A stretch of DNA of 64,000 nt from Planomonospora sp. ID82291 (lineage in GTDB: Bacteria > Actinomycetota > Actinomycetes > Streptosporangiales > Streptosporangiaceae). The translations under genes were made by a program, and so were the position numbers. Below are positions 43,470 through 51,566 of this stretch, in pieces; the first letter of the stretch is position 1; each line of letters opens with the position of its first letter. The notes beneath the pieces are model-generated. The model was not told the DNA's origin. It saw nothing but the letters and a program-made list of their open reading frames with translations, and made no database searches. Location of the stretch: positions 1,054,001 through 1,118,000 of the forward strand of contig NZ_JABTEX010000002.1 in assembly GCF_015711645.1 (NCBI RefSeq), read 5' to 3'.

Positions 43470-44705
43470 ATGGATGTCTCCGCAGGGCGGGTGCGGATGC
43501 TGGAGGGGCTGGTCCAGGGCAGCCACCTGTCGGGGATGGAGCGGCTGCCGTCCCTGGTCGAGGAGTGCGCCGCCCACGCCGGGCTGCACGAGGTGCTGAT
43601 CTACGTGGCCGACCTGCGCCAGGAGGTGCTCCGGCTGATGACCGGGCACGGGGTCCACTCCTACGAGGAACCCGAGCTGGAGAGGGACGAACTGCGGATC
43701 GAGGGGACCCTCGCCGGCCGGGCCTTCCAGGAGATGCGGATGATCGCCCGGCCGGGCGGGGACGGCGGCGCGGGCTGGTGGGTGCCGCTGCTGGACGGCA
43801 CCGAGCGCCTGGGGGTGCTGCGGATCGGCGCCGACGGCATCGACGGCGCGGACGGGCGGGTGCAGGAGGACATGCGGGCCCTGGCGTCGCTGGTGGCGCT
43901 GCTGATGGTGAGCAAGCGCCCGCAGAGCGACTCCTACGCCCGGCTGGTGCGGACCCGCTCGATGAGCGTCGCCGCGGAGATGCAGTGGAACCTCATGCCG
44001 CCGCTGACCTTCGCCAACGAGGAGGTGGTGGTCGGCGCGGTCCTGGAGCCCGCCTACGAGATCGGCGGTGACGCCTTCGACTACGCCCTCGCCGGGGACC
44101 TGGTGAACCTGGCGGTCTTCGACGCGATGGGCCACGACGCCTCCGCCGGCCTGACCGCGAGCCTGGCCGTCGCCGCCTGCCGGAACAGCCGCCGCCAGGG
44201 GGCGGACCTGATCGCCACGAGCGTGGCGATCGAGCGCGTCCTGATCGAGGAGTTCGGCCGGGGCAGCCGCTTCGCCACCGCGATCCTGGCCCAGCTGGAC
44301 CTGCGCAGCGGCGTCTTCTCCTGGGTCAACCGCGGGCACCACCCGCCGATCGTGATCCGGGGCGGGCGCTGGGTCGCCACCCTGGAGTGCGACCCCGCCC
44401 ACCCCGTCGGCCTCGACCTGGGCCTTCCCGTCTCGCTCTGCCAGGAGCAGCTCGAACCCGGCGACCGCGTCCTGCTCTACACCGACGGCATCACCGAGGC
44501 CCGCAACCGCGACGGCGAGGAGTTCGGCCTCAGCCGCCTCGCGGACTTCGTCATCCGCCGCAACGCCGACGGGCTGCCGGTGCCGGAGACCCTGCGCCGT
44601 CTCGTCCGCAGCGTCCTGGACTACCACCACGAGCAGCTCCAGGACGACGCGACGGTGCTGCTGCTGGAGTGGCACGGTGCCGGTCAGCGCAAGCCGTACT
44701 CGTGA
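43470..44705 (+). CDS. GAF/SpoIIE-family PP2C phosphatase
   Basis: A protein of 411 residues. The N-terminal GAF-like sensor is at about residues 20-155. The SpoIIE/PP2C catalytic domain follows at 175-400 (AAEMQWNLMPPLTFANEEVV, YEIGGDAFDYAL and VFDAMGHDASAGLTASLAV, with metal-binding Asp residues, then LLYTDGITEARN). Such phosphatases dephosphorylate anti-sigma-factor antagonists and so release stress or sporulation sigma factors. No anti-sigma or antagonist gene lies adjacent. ATG 43470 has GGGGGAGGAG upstream. Its stop codon is in a 23-bp tandem array. Confidence 0.88.
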   Translation: MDVSAGRVRMLEGLVQGSHLSGMERLPSLVEECAAHAGLHEVLIYVADLRQEVLRLMTGHGVHSYEEPELERDELRIEGTLAGRAFQEMRMIARPGGDGGAGWWVPLLDGTERLGVLRIGADGIDGADGRVQEDMRALASLVALLMVSKRPQSDSYARLVRTRSMSVAAEMQWNLMPPLTFANEEVVVGAVLEPAYEIGGDAFDYALAGDLVNLAVFDAMGHDASAGLTASLAVAACRNSRRQGADLIATSVAIERVLIEEFGRGSRFATAILAQLDLRSGVFSWVNRGHHPPIVIRGGRWVATLECDPAHPVGLDLGLPVSLCQEQLEPGDRVLLYTDGITEARNRDGEEFGLSRLADFVIRRNADGLPVPETLRRLVRSVLDYHHEQLQDDATVLLLEWHGAGQRKPYS

Positions 44706-44759
44706 CGGGGCGGAGCGCAAGCCGTACCCGTGACGGGGCGCAAGCCGTACCCGTGACGG
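44688..44759. repeat. 23-bp tandem array spanning the SpoIIE-type gene stop codon
   Basis: Three copies of a 23-bp unit beginning CGCAAGCCGTAC and containing CGTGACGGGG are at 44688, 44716 (after a 5-bp insert) and 44739. The first contains the TGA stop. Confidence 0.9.
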
Positions 44760-44781
44760 CCCGGCGGCCCGCCCGGCGGGC

Positions 44782-45174
44782 CTACGCCCGCACCTGCTCG
44801 GCCAGCCGCTCCAGGCTCTTCTCCAGGGCGTGGTCGACCTCGTCGCCCGGGGGCGCGGTCTCCTCGTCGAAGAACGACAGGTGCACGGTCACCTCACTGG
44901 ACCGGTCGCTGATGCCCGCGACCTGCAGCCAGCCCGCGTAGCGGCTGTCGTCGCGCGTCCCCCACTCGACCCGGAGCTGGTCGCGCCGCGCCCGGAAGAG
45001 CGCGCGCTCGTCCCGGCCGCTGCCGTCCTCGTGCACGGTCACCGCGGGCGGCTCCTCGGCCCGCACGTGCAGGTCCTGAGGGAGCCAGGAGTCGAGCAGG
45101 TCCAGGTCGCCGGCCTTGTCGAACACCGCTTGCGGCGACGCGGTCATCGTGCGGGAACGCTCGTATTCGCTCAT
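44782..45174 (-). CDS. SRPBCC-family protein
   Basis: A protein of 130 residues starting MSEYERSRTMTASPQAVFDK. A beta-rich core (VHEDGSGRDERALFRARRDQ, then EVTVHLSFFDEE) and a final helix (HALEKSLERLAEQVRA) fit the SRPBCC helix-grip fold. ATG 45174 has GAGGAG upstream. It lies between the convergent SpoIIE phosphatase and the divergent nsrR gene. Ligand and role are unknown. Confidence 0.72.
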   Translation of the reverse strand: MSEYERSRTMTASPQAVFDKAGDLDLLDSWLPQDLHVRAEEPPAVTVHEDGSGRDERALFRARRDQLRVEWGTRDDSRYAGWLQVAGISDRSSEVTVHLSFFDEETAPPGDEVDHALEKSLERLAEQVRA

Positions 45175-45258
45175 CGGACGATCACTCCTCGGTTCGGGAA
45201 CGTCGGACGGGGACGTACCCGGCCCGGCCCGGTCCATCCGCCGCCGCCCGGAGCCCGC

Positions 45259-45366
45259 GGGGCGGGGGCGCGGATCGCCTGCCGCAAGGCCGGTGGGGCG
45301 GGGGCGCGGAGCATCTGCGGCAAGGCCGGTGGGGCGGGGGCGCGGAGCGCCTACCGTAAGGCCATG
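45259..45366 (+). repeat. 36-bp tandem array ending on the nsrR start codon
   Basis: Three 36-bp units begin at 45259, 45295 and 45331. Only the last carries TACCGT (45352-45357), a good -10 element, and it ends with ATG of nsrR. The two earlier copies have TGCCGC and TGCGGC there, so they have lost or never had the promoter. Confidence 0.85.
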
Positions 45367-45858
45367 CGTCTGACCGCTTTCACCGACATCTCGCTGCGCA
45401 TCGTGATGCGGCTGGCCGTGGCGGCGGAAGGGGAGCTGCTGACCACCCGGGCGGTCGCGGACATGCTCGCCGTGCCGTACACCCACGCGGCCAAGGCCGT
45501 GGCGCGCCTGAGCGAGCTGGGGCTGGTGGAGGCCCGGCGCGGGCGCGGCGGCGGGATGCGGCTGTCGGCGGCCGGGCACCGGGCCTCGGTCGGCGGCATC
45601 GTCCGCGCGCTGGAGGGCGCGGACGACGTGGTGGGGTGCGAGGACGACCCGCCGTGCCCGCTGCGGACGGCCTGCCGTCTGCGGGCGGCGCTGCGCCGGG
45701 CGCAGGAGGCCTTCTACGCCTCCCTCGACACGGTCACGGTCGACTCCCTGGTGGCGGCCCCCACGGGACCGGCCTTGCTCTCCCTGACCTCCGCGCCGGA
45801 GCGGCCGGTCCGGCGTCCGGACGACCCTCGGTGCGAGGGCGGCGGACCCGCCTCTTAA
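45364..45858 (+). CDS. nsrR: NsrR, Rrf2-family nitric-oxide-sensing repressor
   Basis: A protein of 164 residues. The Rrf2 winged HTH (RLTAFTDISLRIVMRLAVAA, then GLVEARRGRGGGMRLS) is followed by C-EDDPP-C-PLRTA-C, the C-x5-C-x5-C ligand spacing of the NsrR iron-sulfur cluster. When NO attacks the cluster, the repressor leaves DNA. It lies directly upstream of the NO-detoxifying flavohaemoglobin gene, and a matching operator overlaps its own stop codon. TACCGT ends 6 nt before ATG, so its mRNA is probably leaderless. Confidence 0.92.
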   Translation: MRLTAFTDISLRIVMRLAVAAEGELLTTRAVADMLAVPYTHAAKAVARLSELGLVEARRGRGGGMRLSAAGHRASVGGIVRALEGADDVVGCEDDPPCPLRTACRLRAALRRAQEAFYASLDTVTVDSLVAAPTGPALLSLTSAPERPVRRPDDPRCEGGGPAS

Positions 45859-45879
45859 TATGTATTTCAGATTCCAATT
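45857..45879 (+). promoter_or_regulatory. NsrR operator upstream of hmp
   Basis: AATATGTATTTCAGATT (45857-45873) then CCAATT: a good left half of the NsrR dyad (AAnATGnATTTnAnAT) with a weaker right half. It overlaps the nsrR stop codon and ends 38 bp before the hmp start. Confidence 0.65.
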
Positions 45880-45917
45880 TCAGGGGGATCTCCGCTCCGC
45901 CGTCCCTGGAGGTCGAC

Positions 45918-47108
45918 ATGCTGTCCGCCGAGTCCGCCGCGATCGTCCGCGCCACGCTCCCCGTGGTGGGCGCGTCCCTCGACGCGATCACCACGCGGTT
46001 CTACGAGACGATGTTCGCCGAGCGCCCGGAGCTGCTCGACGGCATGTTCAACCGGGGCAACCAGCGCAACGGCGAGCAGCGCAGGGCGCTGGCGGGCTCC
46101 ATCGCGGCGTTCGCGACCGCGTTGCTCGACAACCCCGACGAGCGCCCCGACCGGCTGCTCTCGCGCATCGCGCACAAGCACGCCGCGGTCGGCGTGACCG
46201 ACGACCAGTACGTGATCGTCCACAAGTACCTCTTCGCCGCGATCGCCGGGGTGCTCGGCGACGCCGTCACCCCGCAGGTCGCCGCGGCCTGGGACGAGGT
46301 CTACTGGCTGATGGCCGGGGGGCTGATCGCGATGGAGGCCAGGATCTACGCCGAGGCCGGGGCGCGGGCCGGGCGCACCTGGCGGCGGTGGCGGGTCGTC
46401 GAGCGGCGGGAGGAGACGGCGGACACGGTCTCCTTCGTGCTGGCCCCGACCGGTGACGAGCCCGTCCCGCCCGCCGGTCCGGGCCAGTACGTCAGCGTGC
46501 GGGTGGAACTGCCCGACGGCGTGCACCAGCTCCGCCAGTACACGCTCTCCGGGCACGGCGAGGACGGCCTGCGCCGCATCACCGTCAAGCGCGTGCGGCA
46601 GGAGGGCTCCCCGGACGGGGAGGTGTCCGCCCTGCTCCACGACACCGTCGCCGAGGGGGACGAGCTGACCCTGTCCGCCCCGTTCGGCGACGTGGTGCTG
46701 GAGGACGGCGACGCGCCGCTCGTCCTGGTCTCCGCGGGCATCGGCTGCACGCCCGTCACGGCGATGCTGCAGCACCTGGCCCTGACCGGCTCCACCCGCC
46801 GCGTCCTGGTCCTGCACGCCGACCGCTCCAAGGCCGAGCACGCCCTGCGCGAGGACATGAAGCGGCTCGCCGGGGCGCTGCCCGGCGGCGAGCGGGTCTT
46901 CTGGTACGAGGAGGGGCCCTGCGGCTGCGCCCGCCCCGGTCGGATGGACCTGTCCGACGTGGCGATCCCCGAGGGCGCGGTCGTCTACATGTGCGGCCCG
47001 CTGCCGTTCATGCGGGACGTGCGCGCCCAGCTCCTGCGGGCCGGGGTCGCGGCCCGCGACGTCCACTACGAGGTGTTCGGCCCCGACCTGTGGCTGGGCG
47101 CCGCCTGA
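45918..47108 (+). CDS. hmp: Flavohaemoglobin, nitric oxide dioxygenase
   Basis: A protein of 396 residues. The globin domain is at 1-140 with RFYETMFAERPELLDGMFNR and the proximal His in IAHKHAAVGVTDDQY. An FAD-binding ferredoxin-reductase domain follows (LRQYTLSG, with Arg/Tyr/Ser for FAD), then an NAD-binding domain (LVLVSAGIGCTPVTAMLQHL, then YMCGPLPFM). It converts NO and O2 to nitrate using NADH. ATG 45918 has GGAGG 6 nt upstream. It follows nsrR and an NsrR operator, a classic NO-responsive pair. Confidence 0.95.
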   Translation: MLSAESAAIVRATLPVVGASLDAITTRFYETMFAERPELLDGMFNRGNQRNGEQRRALAGSIAAFATALLDNPDERPDRLLSRIAHKHAAVGVTDDQYVIVHKYLFAAIAGVLGDAVTPQVAAAWDEVYWLMAGGLIAMEARIYAEAGARAGRTWRRWRVVERREETADTVSFVLAPTGDEPVPPAGPGQYVSVRVELPDGVHQLRQYTLSGHGEDGLRRITVKRVRQEGSPDGEVSALLHDTVAEGDELTLSAPFGDVVLEDGDAPLVLVSAGIGCTPVTAMLQHLALTGSTRRVLVLHADRSKAEHALREDMKRLAGALPGGERVFWYEEGPCGCARPGRMDLSDVAIPEGAVVYMCGPLPFMRDVRAQLLRAGVAARDVHYEVFGPDLWLGAA

Positions 47109-47272
47109 CGCGCTCCGCTCCGCGGGGAGGGACCGGCCCAGGGGCCGAAGGTCCTTCCCCGCGGGGACTTCGGGACGATCACCGCGAGCCGTACGGCTCT
47201 GCGGGGAAGGGGGTGCGAACCGGTGTACTGGATGACGTAACCGAGAGACGAACACCCCCCAAGGAGCCCACC

Positions 47273-47842
47273 ATGGCGATCATCGAAGGCCGCGCCCAGG
47301 CCAACGGCCGCACCACCGCCACCCTCGTCGCGGCGGCCCCCGCCGCGCTCACCCCCCGCACCCCCGCCGCCTACGCCTTCGGGGTCGCCCGCATCGCGCT
47401 GGGCTGGGTCTTCCTGTGGGCCTTCGTCGACAAGATGTTCGGCCTCGGCTTCGCCACCCCCGCCGCCAAGGCGGTCGTCAACGGCGGCAGCCCCACCACC
47501 GGCTTCCTCAAGGGCACCGGCGAGAACGCCCTCGGCGGCTTCTTCGGCACCCTGGCCGGCCAGGCCTGGGTCGACTGGCTGTTCATGACCGGCCTGCTGG
47601 GCATCGGCCTGGCCCTCATCGCCGGCGCCGGCCTGCGCATCGCCGCCGCCAGCGGCACCGCGATGATGCTCCTGATGTGGGCCGCCGAACTGCCCCTGAC
47701 CACCAACCCCTTCATGGACGACCACATCGTCTACGCCATCGTCATGATCGCCCTGGCCCTGGCGAGCGCCGGCGACACCCTCGGCCTCGGCGCCTGGTGG
47801 GGCAAGACCGCCCTGGTCAAGCGGCTCCCCATCCTGAAGTGA
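47273..47842 (+). CDS. DoxX/DoxD-like membrane protein
   Basis: A protein of 189 residues with about four to five membrane helices starting near residue 35 (ARIALGWVFLWAFVDKMFGL). A C-terminal block (HIVYAIVMIALALASAGDTL, then GLGAWWGKTALVKRLPIL) follows. This is the DoxX-like/thiosulfate-quinone-oxidoreductase-subunit pattern. Members act in the respiratory membrane or in redox stress, though the reaction here is unknown. ATG 47273 has AAGGAG 7 nt upstream. It lies 164 bp downstream of hmp, same strand, with its own upstream space, so it may be a separate unit. Confidence 0.78.
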   Translation: MAIIEGRAQANGRTTATLVAAAPAALTPRTPAAYAFGVARIALGWVFLWAFVDKMFGLGFATPAAKAVVNGGSPTTGFLKGTGENALGGFFGTLAGQAWVDWLFMTGLLGIGLALIAGAGLRIAAASGTAMMLLMWAAELPLTTNPFMDDHIVYAIVMIALALASAGDTLGLGAWWGKTALVKRLPILK

Positions 47843-47873
47843 CCGCCTGTCGCACCCGACCGGCCGTGATCCG

Positions 47874-47907
47874 GCGCCCGCCTCCTCAGAACCCGGGAGG
47901 CGGGCGC
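47874..47907. terminator. Hairpin terminator between convergent DoxX-like and TetR genes
   Basis: A perfect 12-bp stem (GCGCCCGCCTCC and complement) with a 10-nt loop ends exactly at the TetR stop codon. It likely works in both directions. Confidence 0.7.
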
Positions 47908-48621
47908 TCACGCGTTCCCGGCCGGACCTTCGTTCCCGGCCGGATGCTCCGGCTCCGGCCGGGGACGGGCGTCGCGCTCGGCGAGCAGCCGGGCGGTCTC
48001 GCCGGACACCTCGGTGGCCAGCACCGCCGAGACGACGTCGACCAGATGGCTGGTGAAGAGCCGGTCGTCCCTCCCCTCCGGACCCTCGGCGCGGCGGGCC
48101 AGCTCCACATAGGTCACCCGGATGGCCATGAACCGCTGGTGCAGCCGGCGCACGGCGACCTCGGAGAGCAGCGGGGCCACCAGTTCGCGCCAGCGGTTGA
48201 TGCTCTGGGCGGGGTCGTCCTGCGCCCCGCGGAGCGCCGGCAGACGGCTGCGGTGCACGAGCTGCTCCATGATCCGCAGGTAGGACCGGCCGCCGTCGGA
48301 GTCGGCCAGTTTGGCGGCCATCGGCCGTACCAGCGCGGCCGCGAGCGTGCGGCGCGCCTCGGGCGCGAGCAGGCCGCCCCGCGCCTCGTACTCGTCGAGC
48401 AACTGGTGGCGGCGGGCCTCGACCTCGGGCTGGTGCTTGGCCAGCACCGCGGCCAGCAGTCCGGCCCGGTCCCCGAAGTGGTACTGCAGCGCGGTCGCGT
48501 TGCGCTGGCCCGCCGCGGTGTTGATCTCCCGCAGCGAGACCCCGTCGATCCCCCTCTCGGCGAACAGGCGCTCGGCGGCCGTCACCAGCCGCCTGCACGT
48601 GGCCTCGGGATTGGGCGGCAT
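47908..48621 (-). CDS. TetR-family transcriptional regulator
   Basis: A protein of 237 residues with an N-terminal HTH (LVTAAERLFAERGIDGVSLR, then QRNATALQYHFGDRAGLLAA) and a large helical ligand domain ending in a Pro/Glu-rich tail (ARPRPEPEHPAGNEGPAGN). ATG 48621 has GGAGGAGG upstream; the longer frame from 48717 crosses the operator-like region. It is divergent from an acyl-CoA dehydrogenase/SDR operon and probably represses it in response to a fatty-acyl or related ligand, as many TetR proteins next to FadE genes do. That link is inference. Confidence 0.88.
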   Translation of the reverse strand: MPPNPEATCRRLVTAAERLFAERGIDGVSLREINTAAGQRNATALQYHFGDRAGLLAAVLAKHQPEVEARRHQLLDEYEARGGLLAPEARRTLAAALVRPMAAKLADSDGGRSYLRIMEQLVHRSRLPALRGAQDDPAQSINRWRELVAPLLSEVAVRRLHQRFMAIRVTYVELARRAEGPEGRDDRLFTSHLVDVVSAVLATEVSGETARLLAERDARPRPEPEHPAGNEGPAGNA

Positions 48622-48693
48622 CGGCGCTCCTCCTCCCGGATCCCCGGGTCCCCGGCTCCCCTTGATGGCGGGAGGGCCGCTCGTTACAGTAAT

Positions 48694-48720
48694 CATGCAC
48701 GTGACTGAAAACGTCATGCA
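48694..48720. promoter_or_regulatory. Imperfect palindrome, candidate TetR operator
   Basis: CATGCACGTGAC and GTCATGCA face each other across TGAAAAC in the divergent gap between the TetR and acyl-CoA dehydrogenase genes. The region is A/T-rich for this genome. Confidence 0.5.
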
Positions 48721-48816
48721 GTCGCATCAAATCATGGCGGTGCCGAAGAGGACATCGCACCGGACATCCCCCGGGGCGGCTCCCAGGACAGCTCCCAGGA
48801 CAGAGGGGTCGCACGC

Positions 48817-50052
48817 ATGGCCATCGACTTCACACTCGCTCCCGAGCACGAGGAGATCCGCCGCCGGGTGCGGACCTTCGTGCAGGAGACCATCATCCCG
48901 GCGGTCGAGGGCTTCGACGACGAGGAGACCGTCACCACGCGCGACGCGTACATCCGGACGGTCTTCGGGCTGCGCGAGAAGGCGAGGGCCGAAGGGCTCT
49001 GGCTGCCGCACATGCCGAAGGAGTGGGGCGGCATGGGCCTGGGCCACGTCGAGCTGGCCATGGTGCAGGCCGAGGCGGCCAAGACCCGGCTGGGTCCGTG
49101 GGTGTTCAACTGCCAGGCGCCCGACGAGGGCAACATGCACACGCTGCTGCACTGGGCGAGCGACGAGCAGCAGGAGAAGTACCTCAAGCCGCTGCTCAAG
49201 GGCCATGTGATGTCGTGCTTCGCGATGACCGAGCCCGAGGTGGCCGGCTCCGACCCGACGCTGATCCGCACCCACGCCGTCAAGGACGGCGACGAGTGGG
49301 TGATCAACGGCCACAAGTGGTTCATCTCCAACGCCCGCCGGGCGGGCTTCGCGATCCTCATCGCCCGCACCGAGCCCGACCTGCCCGAAGGCGCCCGCGG
49401 CGCCAACACCGCGTTCCTCGTCGACCTGCCCCAGGAGGGCTGGAACGACGTCCGCGAGGTCGAGACGATGCACGGCTCGACCGGCCACAGCGAGATCGTC
49501 ATCACCGACCTGCGGGTCCCCGACGGCCAGATCCTCGGCGGGCGCGGCAACGGCCACAAGCTCGGCCAGTACCGCCTCGGCCCGGCCCGGCTGGCCCACT
49601 GCATGCGCTGGATCGCGCAGGCCGAGACCGCGCTCGACATGATGGTCGACCGGGCGCTCAACCGCTACAGCCACGGCTCGCTGCTCGCCGAGAAGCAGGG
49701 CGTCCAGTGGCTGATCGCCGACTCGGCCATGGAGCTCTACCAGTGCAAGCTCATGGTCCTGCACGCCGCCTCGAAGATCGACAAGGGTGAGGACTTCCGC
49801 ACCGAGGTCTCGATGGCCAAGCACTTCGTGGCGAACAGCCTCAACCGGATCGTGGACCGGGCGATCCAGGTGCACGGCGCGCTGGGCTACTCGACCGACA
49901 CCCCGCTAGCCCGCATGTTCCAGCACGCCCGCTGGGCCCGCTTCGCCGACGGGGCCGACGAGATCCACCAGATGCGCATCGCCGAGCGTACGATCGCGGC
50001 GTACCGGGCCACCGGTTCGACCAACGCCGCCACGGGAGGGCTGCCGCTGTGA
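48817..50052 (+). CDS. Acyl-CoA dehydrogenase
   Basis: A protein of 411 residues. Its N-terminal helical domain includes LWLPHMPKEWGGMGLGHVEL. The middle beta domain has CFAMTEPEVAGSDPTLIRTH, the FAD/substrate signature, and the C-terminal four-helix domain has RIVDRAIQVHGALGYSTDTP. It oxidises acyl-CoA thioesters to enoyl-CoA using FAD. The subfamily resembles the long-chain or branched-substrate members with a FADGADEIHQMRIAERTI motif. The stop codon overlaps the SDR start (GTGA), so both are made from one mRNA, likely under the divergent TetR regulator. Confidence 0.92.
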   Translation: MAIDFTLAPEHEEIRRRVRTFVQETIIPAVEGFDDEETVTTRDAYIRTVFGLREKARAEGLWLPHMPKEWGGMGLGHVELAMVQAEAAKTRLGPWVFNCQAPDEGNMHTLLHWASDEQQEKYLKPLLKGHVMSCFAMTEPEVAGSDPTLIRTHAVKDGDEWVINGHKWFISNARRAGFAILIARTEPDLPEGARGANTAFLVDLPQEGWNDVREVETMHGSTGHSEIVITDLRVPDGQILGGRGNGHKLGQYRLGPARLAHCMRWIAQAETALDMMVDRALNRYSHGSLLAEKQGVQWLIADSAMELYQCKLMVLHAASKIDKGEDFRTEVSMAKHFVANSLNRIVDRAIQVHGALGYSTDTPLARMFQHARWARFADGADEIHQMRIAERTIAAYRATGSTNAATGGLPL

Positions 50053-50897
50053 GCGAGACCACGGAGAACCGGTTCGGCGCGGGCGGCGGGCTGCTCAGCG
50101 GGATGGGCGGGCCTGCCGGCAGGCGGCCGGCGGAGGGCGTCAACGAGGTCCGCGGCGACCGGCTCGGCGGCAAGGTCGCCCTCGTCACCGGCGGCGGCAA
50201 CGGGATCGGCGCCGCGGTGGCCCGGCGGCTCGCCGCGGGTGGCGCCCGGGTCGTGCTCGCCGACGTCGACGACGCGGCGGGCAAGGAGGTCGCCGACGCG
50301 ATCGGCGGGGTCTTCACGCACTGCGACGTGACCCGGCTGGAGGACAACGAGGCGGCGGTGGCCGTCGCCGTCGAGCGGTACGGCGGGCTCGACCTCGCCT
50401 TCCTCAACGCCGGCATCTCCTCCGGCTGCGGGCTGGGCGAGGACTTCGACGTCCGGCGCTACCGCCTGGCGATGGGCGTCAACCTCGACGGCGTCGTGTT
50501 CGGGGTGCACGCCGCGCTCCCCGCGCTGCGGGCCGCCGGCGGCGGGACGATCGTGGCCACCGCGAGCATGGCCGGGATCGTCGGAATCCCGAACGATCCC
50601 ATCTACGCCGCCAACAAGCACGCCGTCGTGGGCCTCGTCCGCTCCCTCGGACAGGACCTGCGGTCCTCCGGGATCAAGGTGCAGGGCCTGTGCCCGTCGT
50701 TCGCCGACACGGCCATCCTGGGCGAAGGCAAGGCGCTGCTGGAGGAGATGGGCTTCCCGATCCTGGAGGTCTCCGCGGTGGTGGACGCGTTCTTCCGGCT
50801 GCTGGACAGCGACGGCACGGGGGAGTGCTGGTTCGTGGTCCCGGGCCGCGAGAGCCAGCCCTTCGCCTTCCGCCGCGCCCCCGGCCCCCGGGCCTGA
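50049..50897 (+). CDS. Short-chain dehydrogenase/reductase
   Basis: A protein of 282 residues. The first 35 residues are a disordered leader. The Rossmann motif VALVTGGGNGIGAAVARRLA follows, then NAG (LAFLNAGISSG), the catalytic Ser in ATASMAGIVG and Tyr-x3-Lys in IYAANKHAVVGL. It would oxidise or reduce a hydroxyacyl or ketone group with NAD(P). GTG 50049 overlaps the acyl-CoA dehydrogenase stop by 4 bases. The pair could carry out successive steps of a fatty-acid or sterol-like degradation. Its 3' end is duplicated in a 28-bp tandem. Confidence 0.9.
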   Translation: MSETTENRFGAGGGLLSGMGGPAGRRPAEGVNEVRGDRLGGKVALVTGGGNGIGAAVARRLAAGGARVVLADVDDAAGKEVADAIGGVFTHCDVTRLEDNEAAVAVAVERYGGLDLAFLNAGISSGCGLGEDFDVRRYRLAMGVNLDGVVFGVHAALPALRAAGGGTIVATASMAGIVGIPNDPIYAANKHAVVGLVRSLGQDLRSSGIKVQGLCPSFADTAILGEGKALLEEMGFPILEVSAVVDAFFRLLDSDGTGECWFVVPGRESQPFAFRRAPGPRA

Positions 50898-50928
50898 CGT
50901 CCGCGCCCCCGGCCCCCGGGCCTGACGT
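50873..50928. repeat. 28-bp perfect duplication spanning the SDR stop codon
   Basis: The unit 50873-50900, which includes the last seven codons and the TGA, is repeated exactly at 50901-50928. Confidence 0.95.
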
Positions 50929-50978
50929 CCGCCCGGTGGAAGGCCGGAACGGAATCGCGGCCGGTGATCCGGCGGCGC

Positions 50979-50984
50979 TAGTCT
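50979..50984 (+). promoter_or_regulatory. -10 element TAGTCT of a leaderless promoter
   Basis: TAGTCT fits TANNNT and ends 6 nt before ATG 50991 of the RNA-ligase-like gene. No ribosome-binding site is present. Confidence 0.55.
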
Positions 50985-50990
50985 TCCGGC

Positions 50991-51503
50991 ATGGTCGCCG
51001 CGCTGGAGCTCTACCTCGATCCGGCCGCCGAGAAGCGGATCAGGACGCTGTGGAGGGCGCTGGCCCAGGTCGGCGTCCAGTCGATGAGCGAGCTGCTGAA
51101 GGGCCGGCACCGCCCGCACGTCTCGCTGCTCAGCGCCGCGGAGCTGGACGGTCCAGGGGTGGCCGCGGCGCTGGCGGACATGGACGCCGCGCCGCCGCTG
51201 GAGCTGCGGTTCGACTTCGTCGGTCAGTTCCTGGGCCGGGTGCTCTGGCTCGGGCCGGTTCCCACGACGGAGCTGCTGGCCCACCACGCGGCGGTGCACG
51301 AGCGGCTCGACGCCGCGGGGATCGCCGGTTTCGACGTCTACCGGCCGGGCGGCTGGGTGCCGCACTGCACGCTCTCGATGCGGGTGCCGCACGCGGTGCT
51401 GCCCGGTGCGATCCGGCTCTGCATGGACTTCCTGCCGATCCGGGCGACCGTGACCGGCGCCGCCGTGGCCGACCACGCGAGGGACCTCTTTACCCCCCTG
51501 TGA
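50991..51503 (+). CDS. 2H phosphoesterase (2'-5' RNA ligase-like) protein
   Basis: A protein of 170 residues with two H-x-S/T motifs, RPHVSLL near residue 40 and VPHCTLSM near 125, the catalytic pair of the 2H phosphoesterase/RNA ligase superfamily. Members hydrolyse 2',3'-cyclic phosphates or join 2'-5' RNA ends; the substrate cannot be told. ATG 50991 begins MVAALELYLD, and a -10 element lies directly before it. It stands between the SDR operon and the EACC1 gene, with its own leaderless promoter. Confidence 0.82.
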   Translation: MVAALELYLDPAAEKRIRTLWRALAQVGVQSMSELLKGRHRPHVSLLSAAELDGPGVAAALADMDAAPPLELRFDFVGQFLGRVLWLGPVPTTELLAHHAAVHERLDAAGIAGFDVYRPGGWVPHCTLSMRVPHAVLPGAIRLCMDFLPIRATVTGAAVADHARDLFTPL

Positions 51504-51566
51504 GGAGGATGAAGTTCACGGGACGAGACCGCCTGTCTACGTTGGATCTGAGATGGGGGAAATGTC

